DNA of 64,000 nucleotides, from the NCBI RefSeq assembly GCF_039522025.1, contig NZ_BAAADB010000031.1, positions 62,001 through 126,000 of the forward strand. The letters are read 5' to 3'. The notes under the pieces were generated by a model. The model was not told where the DNA came from. It did not search any database and saw nothing but the letters and a program-made list of their open reading frames with translations. Origin of the DNA: Deinococcus depolymerans (GTDB lineage Bacteria; Deinococcota; Deinococci; Deinococcales; Deinococcaceae). The position numbers and the translations under genes are program-made. Positions 1 to 12,878 of this stretch are shown one piece after another. Each line of letters starts with the position of its first letter. The stretch's first letter is position 1.

Positions 1-1
1 G

Positions 2-226
<225 letters not shown>

Positions 227-275
227 CCGCACTGGTGTGTCACTGCACTGATGTGTCACCACACGGGTACGCCCT

Positions 276-307
276 GCGGGCCCCGCCGGGAGAACGGCGG
301 GGCCCGC
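276..307 (+). terminator. Perfect 13-bp stem hairpin after ctaB
   Basis: Bases 276-288 pair perfectly with 295-307 around a 6-base loop, 50 bases after the ctaB stop. This looks like a terminator or 3' stabilising hairpin. No U-run follows, so intrinsic termination is uncertain. Confidence 0.55.
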
Positions 308-309
308 CT

Positions 310-424
310 CCCACGGACTGCCGTCTGTTCCGCCCTCCACCCGCCCACACGCCGGGTTGCCAACGCCACGCCCGACCGTCCGCTGGGCTGCCACGCTGCG
401 GATCCGCTCTCCGGGTCCGTATCA
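310..424 (-). repeat. Decayed copy of the TNA-flanked MITE-like repeat
   Basis: Read on the minus strand, this shares the family's end (TGATACGGACCC), the CGGATCC core, the GGCGTTGGCAACCCGG segment and the far end (CAGTCCGTG). It ends at TCA (422-424). The internal hairpins are no longer clean, so it is an old copy. It fills much of the ctaB-ctaC gap. Confidence 0.55.
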
Positions 425-597
425 TCTCTTCATCATGGGGGGTGCCGGATTGGTCGCCGGGTCCCTCATGCACGGAGCGCGGCGGCTGGGCATGATGACA
501 GGGTTCGGAAGTCCGGGCCGCGCGGCCGCCTGGAAGGTGATCAGGACACTTGCCCGCCGCTCATGGTGTCTCATGGCGGGTATGCCTGACCGGTCGG

Positions 598-706
598 TAG
601 AATTCTGGGGGTGTCGCCCTCCCGGGCCCGGCGCCCGGGGGCAGGCCGCGTGAGGCGCACAACCCGGCGTGACGCTTTAGACTGCAAGCAGAGGAAAGGA
701 GTGAAG
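598..706 (+). promoter_or_regulatory. Probable ctaC promoter region and ribosome binding site
   Basis: Two -10-like hexamers lie upstream of ctaC: TAGAAT (598-603) and TAGACT (678-683). I see no good -35 for either. AAAGGAG (695-701) is a strong SD five bases before the TTG at 707 and decides that start. The gene is therefore SD-led, unlike many neighbours. Confidence 0.5.
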
Positions 707-1926
707 TTGAACACCACCAAACACCGCCACAGCGGCACACGGAGGCGACCCATCACGCGGCCCATCGCGGCGGCGCTGGGCGCCACACTGCTCACCGGCT
801 GTCAGCAGGCCAACCAGTCCCTGTTCATCGGGGACATGTCGTCTGCCTACAACCGCGAAATCTGGTGGATGAGCGTCTGGGCGATTGTCCTGTCGATCAT
901 CATCTTCGTCGGCGTGTCCTACGCGCTGTTCTACACCGTGCAGAAGTTCCGCGAGGACAAGCACGACGCGCCCCCCGCGCAGTTCCACGGGAACAACCGC
1001 CTGGAGGTCATCCTGGTGGCCGTCCCGGTCGTGATCGTGTTCGGCCTGAGCATCCTGACGGTCCGTTCCATGGCGATCCTGAACCCCACGCCGGAACAGG
1101 CCACCAAGATCGACGTGCTGGGCAAGCAGTTCTGGTGGAACTTCGCGTACCCCGAAACGACCAGTGACGCGGGCGGCGTGGTCAGCAACGGCAACGAGCT
1201 GATCATCCCCACCAAGCAGCCGGTCGCGCTGACCGTCACCAGCGGTGACGTCATCCACGGCTTCTGGGCACCGAACATCGGCGGTCAGCGCGCCGCGATG
1301 CCCAGCGTGAAGAAGACCTGGCAGGTCGACACCGAGCGGACCGGCGCCTACCAGGGCAACTGCTCGCAGCTGTGCGGGGCCAGCCACGCCAACATGCGCT
1401 ACAAGGTCGTCGCACTCGACCAGGCCCGCTACGACGCGACCCTGGCCGCCATGAAGGCCTACCGCGCCCCCGAACCCGCCCCCGGCAGCGCCGAGGCGCG
1501 CGGCTACGCGCTGTTCATGCAGGGCAAGCCCAGCACCCAGGCCGCAGCCTGCGCCGCCTGCCACCGCGTGCAGGGCACCCCCGCCGCCGGCGTGCAGGGC
1601 CCCGACCTGAGCTTCTTCGGTACGCGCCGCACCCTGGGTGCCGGCATGTGGGAAGCCATGACCGCCGCGCAGTGGGCGGAACCCAAGGCCGCCGCTGAAC
1701 TGCACGCCTGGATCAAGCACAGCCCCCGCGTCAAGCCGGGCAGCCTGATGCCCACCTACGACGGCAGCGAGTACCTCAGCAAGGGCCAGAAGGTCAAGGG
1801 CGGCACCCTGACCGACGCCGAGATCGACGACATCGCCGCGTACCTGCGCAGCCTGAAACTGCCCGAGGAAGCGGACTACTGGCGCGGCACGCCGGTCATC
1901 GGCGCGAACGCCAGCGGAGGCACCCA

Positions 1927-1930
<4 letters not shown>
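707..1930 (+). CDS. ctaC: Cytochrome c oxidase subunit II with C-terminal cytochrome c domain (caa3 type)
   Basis: 407 residues from a TTG start chosen because AAAGGAG lies five bases upstream; the upstream in-frame Met would add an implausible Arg-rich leader. The N-terminus is a lipoprotein signal with lipobox LLTGC (Cys32), followed by a two-helix anchor (around residues 45-130). The cupredoxin domain carries the CuA ligands C219-x3-C223-x3-H227-x2-M230, which accept electrons for subunit I. A class I cytochrome c domain follows with heme-binding CAACH (C282-H286) and a SLMP Met ligand, so the protein brings its own cytochrome c. The stop overlaps the ctaD start by four bases (GTGA), so the two are probably translationally coupled. 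Confidence 0.95.
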
Positions 1931-4383
<2,453 letters not shown>

Positions 4384-4400
4384 ACAGAACCGCAGGCATG

Positions 4401-4429
4401 AAGGGGACGCTCTGAACGGGCGTCCCCTT
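4401..4429 (+). terminator. Terminator after ctaCD
   Basis: A 10-bp perfect stem (AAGGGGACGC with GCGTCCCCTT) and a 9-base loop, 17 bases after the ctaD stop. Only a weak T-containing tail follows. Confidence 0.7.
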
Positions 4430-4496
4430 CGCGTTGCCCCGCGCCCCCTGCGCTGTGGGACACGTCACCCCGCGCCTCTCCCCTACCCTGCGGGGT

Positions 4497-5195
4497 ATGA
4501 CGGTGTTCTCGAAGGTGCTGACGGCAGTTCTCCTGGTGGTCGCGGCGGTGCTGGCGGGGCTGCTGCTGTTCCGGCAGGGGCAGCCGCCGGCACTGGGTGG
4601 CGAGGCGCTGGACACGCCGCTGGCCCTGCCGGCCCTGGCGCTGGTGGACGACCGGGAGCGCCCGACGACCCTGGCCGCGTCGGACGGGCGGCTGAGGCTG
4701 GTGTTCTACGGGTTCGTGCGCTGCCCGGACGTGTGCCCGGCGACCCTGGCCAGCCTGAAGAACACCTTCGCGGCGCTGTCGCCGGAGCAGCGTTCACGGG
4801 TGCAGGTGCAGTTCATCACGGTGGACCCGGCCCACGACACGCCGCCGGTGGTGCGGGCGTACCTGGACCGCTTCGATCCGGCCTTCACCGGCCTGACCGG
4901 CAGGGCCGCCACGATCGACGAGGCCGCGCGGGTGATGTTCGTGGCGAACGTGGCCCCGCTGCCGGCCGAGGATCACAGCGGGCACATGGGCGGCCATCCG
5001 GCAGGGGCGGGCAGCGGCGCGGCGAACGCCGAGGCGGTCGGTGCCGGCGCGGCCGCCGCGGCGCGGATGCACGGGGATCAGTTGAGTGTCGTGGACGGCC
5101 GGGGGCGGTTCGTGCGGGTGTACGGGAACGCGGCGGTGGTGGACGGCACGCTGGACCGTGACCTGCCGCGCCTGATCCGCGAGTACGCGAACTGA
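4497..5195 (+). CDS. SCO1/SenC family copper chaperone for cytochrome oxidase
   Basis: 232 residues. The ATG at 4497 is preferred because TACCCT (4484-4489) ends seven bases upstream, a leaderless arrangement. A single N-terminal membrane anchor (about residues 5-25) is followed by a thioredoxin fold. The copper-binding CxxxC is seen in RCPDVCP (about residue 80). The later His expected in SCO proteins is probably the one in MHGDQLSVVD. Between them lies an insert with several His and Met residues (DHSGHMGGH), which may bind extra copper. The position right after ctaCD fits a role in loading the CuA site. The stop TGA coincides with the left edge of a repeat copy. Confidence 0.9.
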   Translation: MTVFSKVLTAVLLVVAAVLAGLLLFRQGQPPALGGEALDTPLALPALALVDDRERPTTLAASDGRLRLVFYGFVRCPDVCPATLASLKNTFAALSPEQRSRVQVQFITVDPAHDTPPVVRAYLDRFDPAFTGLTGRAATIDEAARVMFVANVAPLPAEDHSGHMGGHPAGAGSGAANAEAVGAGAAAAARMHGDQLSVVDGRGRFVRVYGNAAVVDGTLDRDLPRLIREYAN

Positions 5196-5438
5196 TACCG
5201 ACTCCGATTGAATGGGCTGCGAAGCCCGCTGGGTCCGAGCGGATGCGACTCGGAGAGCTGCTCCGCAGAGAAGGAGAGAAACGCCCCTCCGGACGTGGAG
5301 CTGGCAATCCGGTGGAGTTCCGATCTGTCAACGCCACGTCCATCAGTCCGTTCTGCTTTCACTCGCTCTGCGGCACAGCTGTGCGAGTCCGCTCGGATGG
5401 AACGGTTCTCGCAAACCGTTCAACCGGCGTCCGTATCA
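5193..5438 (+). repeat. Composite of two MITE-like repeat copies
   Basis: A long-variant copy in + orientation starts at the SCO stop codon (TGA 5193-5195) and runs to about 5353. Its second stem is mismatched: the left arm is of the CAATCCGG type and the right arm of the CCGATCTG type, so it looks recombined. A partial copy in the opposite orientation follows directly (about 5355-5438) and ends CCGTATCA. The two together fill most of the gap before the next gene. Confidence 0.75.
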
Positions 5439-5514
5439 CCGCAGGCCTCGGGGGTCCCGGTGACCGGCGGGGGCCGGGGTGGAGCGGGCGGTCCACCACC
5501 CGGGCCGACGCGCG

Positions 5515-6300
5515 CTACTGCGCGGGCGGGGCCGGCGGCCCGATCACGCTGAACACCGCGCCGTGCGGGTCGGTCAGGACGGCGGTGGTGCCGTGGGGCG
5601 ATCCGAAGGGGGGCGCGCTGCACTGCCCGCCGTGCAGCGGGGCCAGCGCCGCCGCCTGGTGGGCGTCGTTCACGGCGAAGGAGGGCATCCAGTGCGGGGG
5701 CGGGTCGGTGGGCCAGTGGGCGGGGTCCATCTGCAGGATGCCGCCGACGCCCTGCCCGTCCCGTTCGAGCGTCAGGTAGGGCGTGTCGCCCGGGACGGGG
5801 GTGGCCTGAGCGCCGAACAGCGCGCCGTAGAAGGTGGCGGCCTGGTCGGCGTTGCGGGTGTTCACTTCCTGCCAGGCGGGGCTGCCGTGTTCGCCGTGCA
5901 GGGTGTAGCCGCCGAAGGTCAGGGGCTGCCACAGGCCGAAGGGGGCGCCGGCGGGGTCGGTGGCGACGAGCATGTGTCCGAGGGGGCCGACCTGCATGGG
6001 GCCGGCGAGGGTCCGGCCGCCGAGGTGGTGCAGGCGGGCGAGGTCCCGGGTGAGGTCGTCGCTGGCGTAGTAGACGGTCCAGGCGGCGGGCAGGTGCCCG
6101 GTGCCGGGGGTGGCGGGGCCGAGACCGGCGACGGGCTGGCCGCGCTGGTGGACCATGTGGTAGTGGCCGTAGTCGGGGCCCATGTCCTGGTAGGTCCAGC
6201 CGAACAGGGCGTGGTAGAAGGCCTGCGCCTGCGCGGGGTGGGGGGTGCTGAGGTCGAACCAGATGGGTGTGCCGGCGGGGTGCTGGGGAACACTGGGCAT
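5515..6300 (-). CDS. Two-domain VOC (glyoxalase-fold) family protein
   Basis: 261 residues with a good SD (GGAGG) before the ATG. Two tandem VOC domains are visible: residues about 8-125 ([24 protein letters not shown]) and 135-255 ([22 protein letters not shown]), each with the paired beta-alpha-beta-beta-beta pattern. This is the layout of the predicted glyoxalase/dioxygenase proteins of COG3324. Metal-binding His and Glu positions are not conserved clearly enough to name a substrate. It stands alone on the minus strand, divergent from ruvB, so context gives no pathway. Confidence 0.8.
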   Translation of the reverse strand: MPSVPQHPAGTPIWFDLSTPHPAQAQAFYHALFGWTYQDMGPDYGHYHMVHQRGQPVAGLGPATPGTGHLPAAWTVYYASDDLTRDLARLHHLGGRTLAGPMQVGPLGHMLVATDPAGAPFGLWQPLTFGGYTLHGEHGSPAWQEVNTRNADQAATFYGALFGAQATPVPGDTPYLTLERDGQGVGGILQMDPAHWPTDPPPHWMPSFAVNDAHQAAALAPLHGGQCSAPPFGSPHGTTAVLTDPHGAVFSVIGPPAPPAQ

Positions 6301-6415
6301 GGGGACCTCCGGGGTGAGTGCATGGTTACACTTTCAGCATAATCCCACAATTAGATTCTGTCAAATTGTGCGGCAGGTATTCCGTTCACAGCGAAGTCGC
6401 GCTATGCTGCGGACC

Positions 6416-7405
<990 letters not shown>

Positions 7406-7408
<3 letters not shown>

Positions 7409-7480
7409 TACGGATTCCCTCGGCACACCTGAAACGTGCGAAGCGAGAGCCCGTCAACACCAGCGGTTGGACCGTGCGGC
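7406..7480 (+). repeat. Remnant of a MITE-like repeat at the ruvB stop codon
   Basis: Begins TGATACGGATTCC at the ruvB stop codon (TGA 7406-7408), then keeps only scattered matches (GCGAAGCGAGAG). The right end is not recognisable. Confidence 0.45.
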
Positions 7481-7529
7481 GGGACGCCCGTCCGGGGCGG
7501 TCCTCACCTGCCTGCACTACCCTGCAGGG

Positions 7530-8765
7530 ATGCTGGACGTTTTCTGGGGACTGGGAGGGGTGGCCGTACTGATCGGCCTGGGCCTCCTGCTGAGTGTGAA
7601 CCGCCGCGCCGTGAACTGGCGCACCGTGGGGCTGGCGCTGCTGCTGCAGCTGGCCTTCGGCCTGATCGTGCTGCGCTGGCCGCTGGGCCGCCGCGCCCTG
7701 GATGGCGTGTCGGCGGCGGTGCAGGGCGTGGTGGGAAACGCGCAGCAGGGCATCAACTTCGTGTTCGGAAACCTCACGAACGGCACGCTGGACGGCGCGG
7801 GGTTCATCTTCGCGTTCGGGGTGCTGCCGATCATCGTGTTCTTCAGCGCCCTGATCGCCGTGCTGTACCACCTGGGCGTCATGCAGGCGGTCGTGCGCTT
7901 TCTGGGCGGCGGCCTGAGCCGACTGCTGCAGACCAGCCGCGGCGAGAGCCTGTCGGCCACCGCGAACATCTTCGTGGGGCAGACCGAGGCCCCGCTCGTC
8001 GTGCGGCCCTTCATCGACCGCATGACCCGCTCGGAACTGTTCGCGGTGATGGTGGGCGGGCTGGCCAGCGTGGCGGGCAGCGTGCTGGTGGGGTACTCGC
8101 TGCTGGGCGTGCGGCTGGACTACCTGATCGCCGCGTCGTTCATGGCCGCGCCGGCCGGGCTGCTGATGGCGAAACTGATCTTCCCGGAAACCGAAGCCAC
8201 CCAGGACTACAGGGGCGACATCCCCGAGGACCCGGAGGGCCGCCCCGTGAACGTGATCGACGCGGCGGCGCGCGGGGCGAGCAGCGGCCTGGGCCTCGCG
8301 CTGAACGTCGGGGCGATGCTGATCGCGTTCATCGGCCTGATCGCGCTGCTGAACGGCCTGATCGGACTGATCGGCGGGCTGGTGGGTGCGCCGGACCTCA
8401 GCATCCAGCTGCTGCTGGGTTACCTGTTCGCGCCGCTGGCGTTCCTGATCGGCGTGCCGTGGGAGGCCGCGACCACCGCCGGGAGTTTCATCGGGCAGAA
8501 GCTCGTCACGAACGAGTTCGTGGCCTTCGTGGAGTTCGCCAGGACCCTCAAGGCCGGCGGCGTGAGCCCCAAGGTGGAGGCCATCGTGACCTTCGCGCTG
8601 TGCGGGTTCGCGAACCTGTCGAGCCTCGCGATCCTGCTGGGCGGCCTGGGCAGCCTGGCCCCCAGCCGCCGGCCGGACATCGCGCAGCTGGGCCTGCGCG
8701 CCGTGGCCGCCGGGACGCTCGCGAACCTGCTGAGCGGCACCCTGGCCGGCATGCTGCTCGCCTGA
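7530..8765 (+). CDS. Concentrative nucleoside transporter (NupC/CNT family)
   Basis: 411 residues with about ten hydrophobic segments. TACCCT (7518-7523) ends six bases before the ATG, a leaderless start that decides against the upstream in-frame Met. CNT signatures are present: [12 protein letters not shown] in the middle of the protein and NEFVAF about 170 residues later; these line the nucleoside and sodium sites in structurally known CNTs. Two repeat-like halves end in the conserved [11 protein letters not shown]. The protein should import nucleosides with Na+ or H+ across the inner membrane. Specificity cannot be read here. Confidence 0.9.
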   Translation: MLDVFWGLGGVAVLIGLGLLLSVNRRAVNWRTVGLALLLQLAFGLIVLRWPLGRRALDGVSAAVQGVVGNAQQGINFVFGNLTNGTLDGAGFIFAFGVLPIIVFFSALIAVLYHLGVMQAVVRFLGGGLSRLLQTSRGESLSATANIFVGQTEAPLVVRPFIDRMTRSELFAVMVGGLASVAGSVLVGYSLLGVRLDYLIAASFMAAPAGLLMAKLIFPETEATQDYRGDIPEDPEGRPVNVIDAAARGASSGLGLALNVGAMLIAFIGLIALLNGLIGLIGGLVGAPDLSIQLLLGYLFAPLAFLIGVPWEAATTAGSFIGQKLVTNEFVAFVEFARTLKAGGVSPKVEAIVTFALCGFANLSSLAILLGGLGSLAPSRRPDIAQLGLRAVAAGTLANLLSGTLAGMLLA

Positions 8766-8785
8766 CCGGCCACTACACTTGAGGC

Positions 8786-9145
8786 ATGACTGAGTTGCAG
8801 GTACAGGTGTTCGGCACGCGCAAGAGCAAGGAAACGCGCGCCGCCGAACGCTTCTTCAAGGAACGCAAGATCAGGATCCATTTCGTGGACCTGAAGGAGC
8901 GGCCCATCGCCAAGGGGGAGCTCGGCCGGTTCGTGCAGAAGTTCGGCCTGAACGCCCTGCTGGACCTGAGCGGCAAGGCGTACGAGCGCAGCAACCTCGC
9001 GTACCTGCGCACCACCGAGGACGGCGTGATCGCGAAAATCATCGACGACCCGGACCTGCTGCGCCTGCCGCTGGTGCGCGCCGGGAAGCACCTGACGGTC
9101 GGCGAGGACATCGAGGGCTGGAAGGCCATGCTGGCCGGATCGTGA
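8786..9145 (+). CDS. ArsC/Spx-family thioredoxin-fold protein without the catalytic cysteine
   Basis: 119 residues. TACACT (8774-8779) ends six bases before the ATG. The fold is seen in QVFGTRKSKETRAAERFFKERKI and in the FVDLKERPIAKGEL segment, which match ArsC/YffB/Spx proteins. Those normally have a Cys right after the first strand (CxxC or CSTCR); here that place is TRKSKETR and the protein has no Cys at all. Arsenate reductase activity is therefore unlikely; a regulatory or structural role is more plausible. Its stop overlaps the next start (GTGA), so the two are probably co-translated. Confidence 0.75.
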   Translation: MTELQVQVFGTRKSKETRAAERFFKERKIRIHFVDLKERPIAKGELGRFVQKFGLNALLDLSGKAYERSNLAYLRTTEDGVIAKIIDDPDLLRLPLVRAGKHLTVGEDIEGWKAMLAGS

Positions 9146-9540
9146 CCCACCCCGACCCGGTGGGCGAGCGGCTGGCGGCCCTGCCCGGCTGGCGCGGCGA
9201 CACCCTGCGCCGCGTCCGCGCCCTGATCCGGGCAGCGCTGCCCGGCGTGCAGGAGACCGTGAAGTGGGCCAAGGCGGGCTCGCCCGGCGTACCGGTCTGG
9301 GAGCACGCGGGGATCATCTGCACGGGCGAGAGTTACGCGCGGGCCGTGAAACTCACGTTCCCGCGCGGGGCAGCGCTGCCCGACCCGGCCGGGCTGTTCA
9401 ACGCCAGTCTGGACGGGAAGGTGCGCCGCGCCATCGACCTGCACGAGGGCGACACGCTGGACGGGGCCGCTTTCGGTGACCTGATCCGCGCCGCTGCCGC
9501 CGCGAACGAGCAGGCGCAGGCAGCGCGCAAACGCCGTTAG
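9142..9540 (+). CDS. DUF1801 domain-containing protein
   Basis: 132 residues from a GTG that overlaps the upstream stop by four bases. The segment VQETVKWAKAGSPGVPVW followed by GIICTGESYARAVKLTF matches DUF1801 (YdhG-like) proteins, small soluble proteins of unknown function. The C-terminus is Ala/Arg-rich. It forms a two-gene unit with the ArsC/Spx-like gene. Its stop overlaps the stop of the convergent minus-strand gene (9537-9540). Confidence 0.75.
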   Translation: MTHPDPVGERLAALPGWRGDTLRRVRALIRAALPGVQETVKWAKAGSPGVPVWEHAGIICTGESYARAVKLTFPRGAALPDPAGLFNASLDGKVRRAIDLHEGDTLDGAAFGDLIRAAAAANEQAQAARKRR

Positions 9541-10079
9541 CCGTTCGGCGCGGCAGCCGGGCCGTAGGTGAGCAGCAGGACGCCGGCGCCCAGTGAGCGG
9601 GTATCCAGCAGGGTCAGCGGCAGGTTTTCCAGCGTGTCGAAGATGCGCCTGCCGCGCCCCACGACGACCGGGAACACCATCAGGCGCAGTTCATCCACCA
9701 GCCCGTGCCTCAGCAGGGTCTGCGCGAGGGTGCCGCTGCCGTACACGAGCAGCGGGCCGCCGGGCTGCGCCTTGAGTGCCTGCACGTCGGCCAGCACGTC
9801 CGGCCCCAGCGCGGTGGCATTCCACGCGAGCGGGCCGGGGTGCGAGGTCGCCACGTACTTCGGCAGGGCGTTCATGCGCTCGGCGAACGCGCCCGTCGCG
9901 GTCGGCCAGTACGCCGCGAAGCCCTCGTAGGTCGTGCGGCCCAGCAGGAGCGCGCCGCTGGCGAACAGTTCGTCGCGTTTGAACGGCCCGTCGTCCGGGT
10001 CGTACGGGGCGCGCCACGGCGAGTGTTCCTCGTACACGCCGTCCAGGGACACGAATTCGGTGACGATCAGTGGGCGCAT
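9537..10079 (-). CDS. Dihydrofolate reductase-like (RibD C-terminal domain) protein
   Basis: 180 residues with a near-ideal SD (AAAGGAGG) seven bases upstream. It starts RPLIVTEFVSLDGVYEEH and contains LLLGRTTYEGFAAYWP and YGSGTLAQTLLRHGLVDELRL, the pattern of the RibD-C/YyaP group of NADPH-binding DHFR-fold proteins. The true substrate in this group is usually unknown. It lies 19 bases after the molybdopterin oxidoreductase gene and is probably co-transcribed with it. A truncated paralogue is at 12875-13177. Confidence 0.85.
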   Translation of the reverse strand: MRPLIVTEFVSLDGVYEEHSPWRAPYDPDDGPFKRDELFASGALLLGRTTYEGFAAYWPTATGAFAERMNALPKYVATSHPGPLAWNATALGPDVLADVQALKAQPGGPLLVYGSGTLAQTLLRHGLVDELRLMVFPVVVGRGRRIFDTLENLPLTLLDTRSLGAGVLLLTYGPAAAPNG

Positions 10080-10098
10080 GTGCGGCCTCCTTTGCGCT

Positions 10099-12138
10099 CT
10101 AGGCGGGTTCGATGCGGATGCGGGTGTTGTGGAAGGTGCTGCCGCCCCCCAGGTCGGTCAGGGTCTGCGCGGTGAGTTCGTTGATGCTGCGGCCGTCCGG
10201 GGCGCTCAGGCCCCACCACGTGCCCTCCAGGATGGCCGCGCCGGGCTGCGCGGCGTCCGTGACCTTCACGCGGCGCTGCACGCTGCCGATCTCGCTGGTC
10301 AGCGTGGCGAGCGCCCCGTCGGTCACGCCGGACGCCTGCGCGTCACGTGGGTGCAGCAGCAGGTGCGGTTCACCCCCCTCGGCGCGGTTCAGGTTCGCCA
10401 GGTTGCCGTACGTGCTGTTCAGGAAGTGATGCGCGGGCGGCGTGAGCAGCCGCACCGGGTACTCGGCGTTCAGGCCCGCCAGGGGTTCGCGGTGGGCGGG
10501 CGCGGGACTGAGCTGCACCCGCCCGCTGGGCGTCTCCGCGCCGTGCGCGTACGGCAGGAACCCGTCGGGGAGGTTCAGGCGGACGCTGCCCTCGGCCTTC
10601 AACCTCTCCGGCGTGATGCCCGCCACGAGGGGATGGTCGCTGGTCAGCAGTTCCTCCAGCAGGTCGTCCACCGTCCAGTACACGCTGGGTTCGGTGACAC
10701 CCAGGCGGCGCGCGAGCTGCCCAAACACCCAGGAGTTCGGTTTCGCCTCGCCGGGGGCGTCCAGCGTGGCGGGGTTGTACCCCAGGTAATGATGCCCGTA
10801 GCTGGTGTACACGTCGGCGTGCTCGGCGAAGGTCGTGGCGGGCAGCAGGTAGTCGGCCAGCCGCGCCGTCTCGGTCATGGCCTGTTCCAGCACGACGACC
10901 AGCAGGTCGTCGCGTTGCAGGCCCGCGCGGACCCGCCCGGCGTCCGGGGCGACCACGGCGGGGTTGCAGTTGTAGATGAACGTCGCGCCGAAGCCCCGTT
11001 CCGGGCGCAGGGCAGCGGCGTACTCGTTCATGTTCACGTGCGCCGCGTCCGGGCGGATCAGGTGCGCGGCCCCCAGCCGGGCGCGGTTCAGCCGGAACGC
11101 GCCGCTGGTGCTCAGGGTGCAGCCTCCGCCCCGGTGTCTCCAGTCGCCCGTCAGGGCGGGAATCAGGGTCACGGCCCGCAGGTTCGTGCCGCCGTGCTCG
11201 TGACGGGTCATGCCGTACCCCACCCGGAAGTACGTGGGGCGCGTCGTGCCGACCGCGCGGGCGAAGGCGCGGATCACGTCCGCGTCCAGCCCGGTCACCT
11301 GCGCGGTGCGTTCGGGCGTCCACTCGCGGGCCGCCTCACGCAGTTCCCCGATGCCGGTGGTCGCCTCGGCGATGTACGCCCCGTCGGTCCAGCCGTGCGC
11401 GAACAGTTCGTGCATCACGCCCAGGGCCAGCGCGGCGTCCGTGCCGGGAATGATCTTCAGGTGCTCGTCCGCGAAGGCCGCCGTGCGGTTGCGGTACGGG
11501 TCCACGCACACGATCCGCGCCCCGGCCTTGCGGGCCGCCGTCAGGTGCGGCGTTAGGTGACTGTTCGTGCTCAGGGAATTGATGCCCCACAGCACGATCA
11601 GCCGCGCGTGCGCCACGTCCGCCGGGTCCACCCCGAAGCGGGTGCCGTAGCCCAGGCTCCAGGCCTCGGTGCCCGCCGTGGCGCAGATCGTCTCGTCCAG
11701 TTCCGGGGCGCCCAGCGCGCGGAACAGCGCGTGGACGTGCGTGCCCTCCATCAGGCCCATCGTGCCGGCGTAGTTGTAGCGCAGGATGCTGCCCGGCCCG
11801 CGCGTATCCAGCAGGGTACGCAGCCGGGCGGCGATGTCGTCCAGCGCCGAATCCCAGGTCACGCGCTCCCAGACCGGCTCGGGTTCGGTCTTGGCATTCA
11901 CGCGCTTCAGGGGGTACAGCGGCCGGTCCGGGTGGTTCGCACGGGCCGGGTAATGCACGGTCTTGGCGCACGCGAAGCCCCGCGTGACCGGGTGCGCGGC
12001 GTCGCCCGTCACCTTCAGCATCCGCTCTGGCCCGCCCGGCGCGTCGCGGCCCACCGTCACCTTCAGGCGGCAGGCGTCCGGGCAGTCCAGCGGGCAGGTG
12101 AGCAGCACATCACGCGAAAGGGAGTCGGGCGCGGTCAT
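10099..12138 (-). CDS. Molybdopterin-dependent oxidoreductase (DMSO reductase family)
   Basis: 679 residues. The ATG at 12138 sits six bases after a minus-strand TATTCT (12150-12145), favouring it over longer frames. The N-terminus has the [4Fe-4S] ligand set CPLDCPDAC ... GFACAK. Then come the molybdopterin-binding domains (NYAGTMGLMEG, LIVLWGINSLSTNSHLTPHL, CVDPYRNRTA) and the C-terminal cap domain (HPRDAQASGVTDGA). It has the general layout of COG0243 enzymes. No twin-arginine signal is visible, so it should be cytoplasmic. Substrate is unknown: formate dehydrogenase-like or S/N-oxide reductase activity are both possible. Confidence 0.88.
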   Translation of the reverse strand: MTAPDSLSRDVLLTCPLDCPDACRLKVTVGRDAPGGPERMLKVTGDAAHPVTRGFACAKTVHYPARANHPDRPLYPLKRVNAKTEPEPVWERVTWDSALDDIAARLRTLLDTRGPGSILRYNYAGTMGLMEGTHVHALFRALGAPELDETICATAGTEAWSLGYGTRFGVDPADVAHARLIVLWGINSLSTNSHLTPHLTAARKAGARIVCVDPYRNRTAAFADEHLKIIPGTDAALALGVMHELFAHGWTDGAYIAEATTGIGELREAAREWTPERTAQVTGLDADVIRAFARAVGTTRPTYFRVGYGMTRHEHGGTNLRAVTLIPALTGDWRHRGGGCTLSTSGAFRLNRARLGAAHLIRPDAAHVNMNEYAAALRPERGFGATFIYNCNPAVVAPDAGRVRAGLQRDDLLVVVLEQAMTETARLADYLLPATTFAEHADVYTSYGHHYLGYNPATLDAPGEAKPNSWVFGQLARRLGVTEPSVYWTVDDLLEELLTSDHPLVAGITPERLKAEGSVRLNLPDGFLPYAHGAETPSGRVQLSPAPAHREPLAGLNAEYPVRLLTPPAHHFLNSTYGNLANLNRAEGGEPHLLLHPRDAQASGVTDGALATLTSEIGSVQRRVKVTDAAQPGAAILEGTWWGLSAPDGRSINELTAQTLTDLGGGSTFHNTRIRIEPA

Positions 12139-12212
12139 ACCGCGAGAATACGCGCCCCACCCCCGCACGGGGAGGGCCGGTTCAGACGGGCGCGGCCCGA
12201 GGGTGGCGGCCG

Positions 12213-12878
12213 TCACGGGAACGCCCGCCACTCCCCTTCCGAGATGACTTCAGTCAAGCCGTCCACGATCCGCAGGGCACTCTGATCGTCCAGGGCGTAG
12301 GCGGGCCCGCCGATCTGCGCGGCCCACGCCTCGGCGTTCGCCATGCGGTTGTCGGGGAAATCCGGGTAGTTCAGGTGCGGGAAGATCGAGACGTCCACGA
12401 GGCCCAGCCCCCGGTCGTCGCCGTCCGCCCCGGCCCACGAGACGAACTGCGGGCCGATGCGGGGCGTCAGGGCCATGCTGCCCGCACTGACGCCCACCCA
12501 GACGGTGTCCCTCAGCTCGGGGAGCAGGTCGGCCAGTCCGGTCTGCCGCAGCCAGTGGGTCAGGAAGGCCGCGTCGCCGCCGTCCACGAGCAGCACGTCG
12601 GCGGCGCGCACCCACGCCTCCCAGCGGTCGCGGGGCCGGTGCGGCAGGGCCAGGAGTTCCAGCAGGCCCACGCTGGCCCAGCCCAGGTCCACCATCGGGG
12701 CGGGGCTGCGCCCGGCCACGAAGTTCCACGCGCTGCCGGGCGTGCACCAGGGGTGGCCGTGCTGCGCGGTGGGAATGCACAGCGCGCGGCACTCGGCGGT
12801 GGGTCTGCCGAGCATCTCGACGAGCGCGGCGTGGATGCTGGCGTTCGTGACGCCACCGGAGGTCAGCAGCAGGTTCAT
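12213..12878 (-). CDS. Peptidase S51 (dipeptidase E-like / class I glutamine amidotransferase fold)
   Basis: 221 residues. The catalytic Ser is visible in WVGVSAGSMAL (nucleophile elbow G-x-S-A-G), with LLVDGGDAAFL before it, as in aspartyl dipeptidase PepE and cyanophycinase relatives. The start overlaps the stop of the upstream gene (ATGA), so it is translated as part of the minus-strand cluster that begins at 14399. Predicted soluble cytoplasmic peptidase; substrate not deducible. Confidence 0.82.
   Translation of the reverse strand: MNLLLTSGGVTNASIHAALVEMLGRPTAECRALCIPTAQHGHPWCTPGSAWNFVAGRSPAPMVDLGWASVGLLELLALPHRPRDRWEAWVRAADVLLVDGGDAAFLTHWLRQTGLADLLPELRDTVWVGVSAGSMALTPRIGPQFVSWAGADGDDRGLGLVDVSIFPHLNYPDFPDNRMANAEAWAAQIGGPAYALDDQSALRIVDGLTEVISEGEWRAFP

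Noticed and set aside
5439..5514. Small gene between the composite repeat and the VOC gene
   Set aside because: No frame with start signal or protein-like composition.
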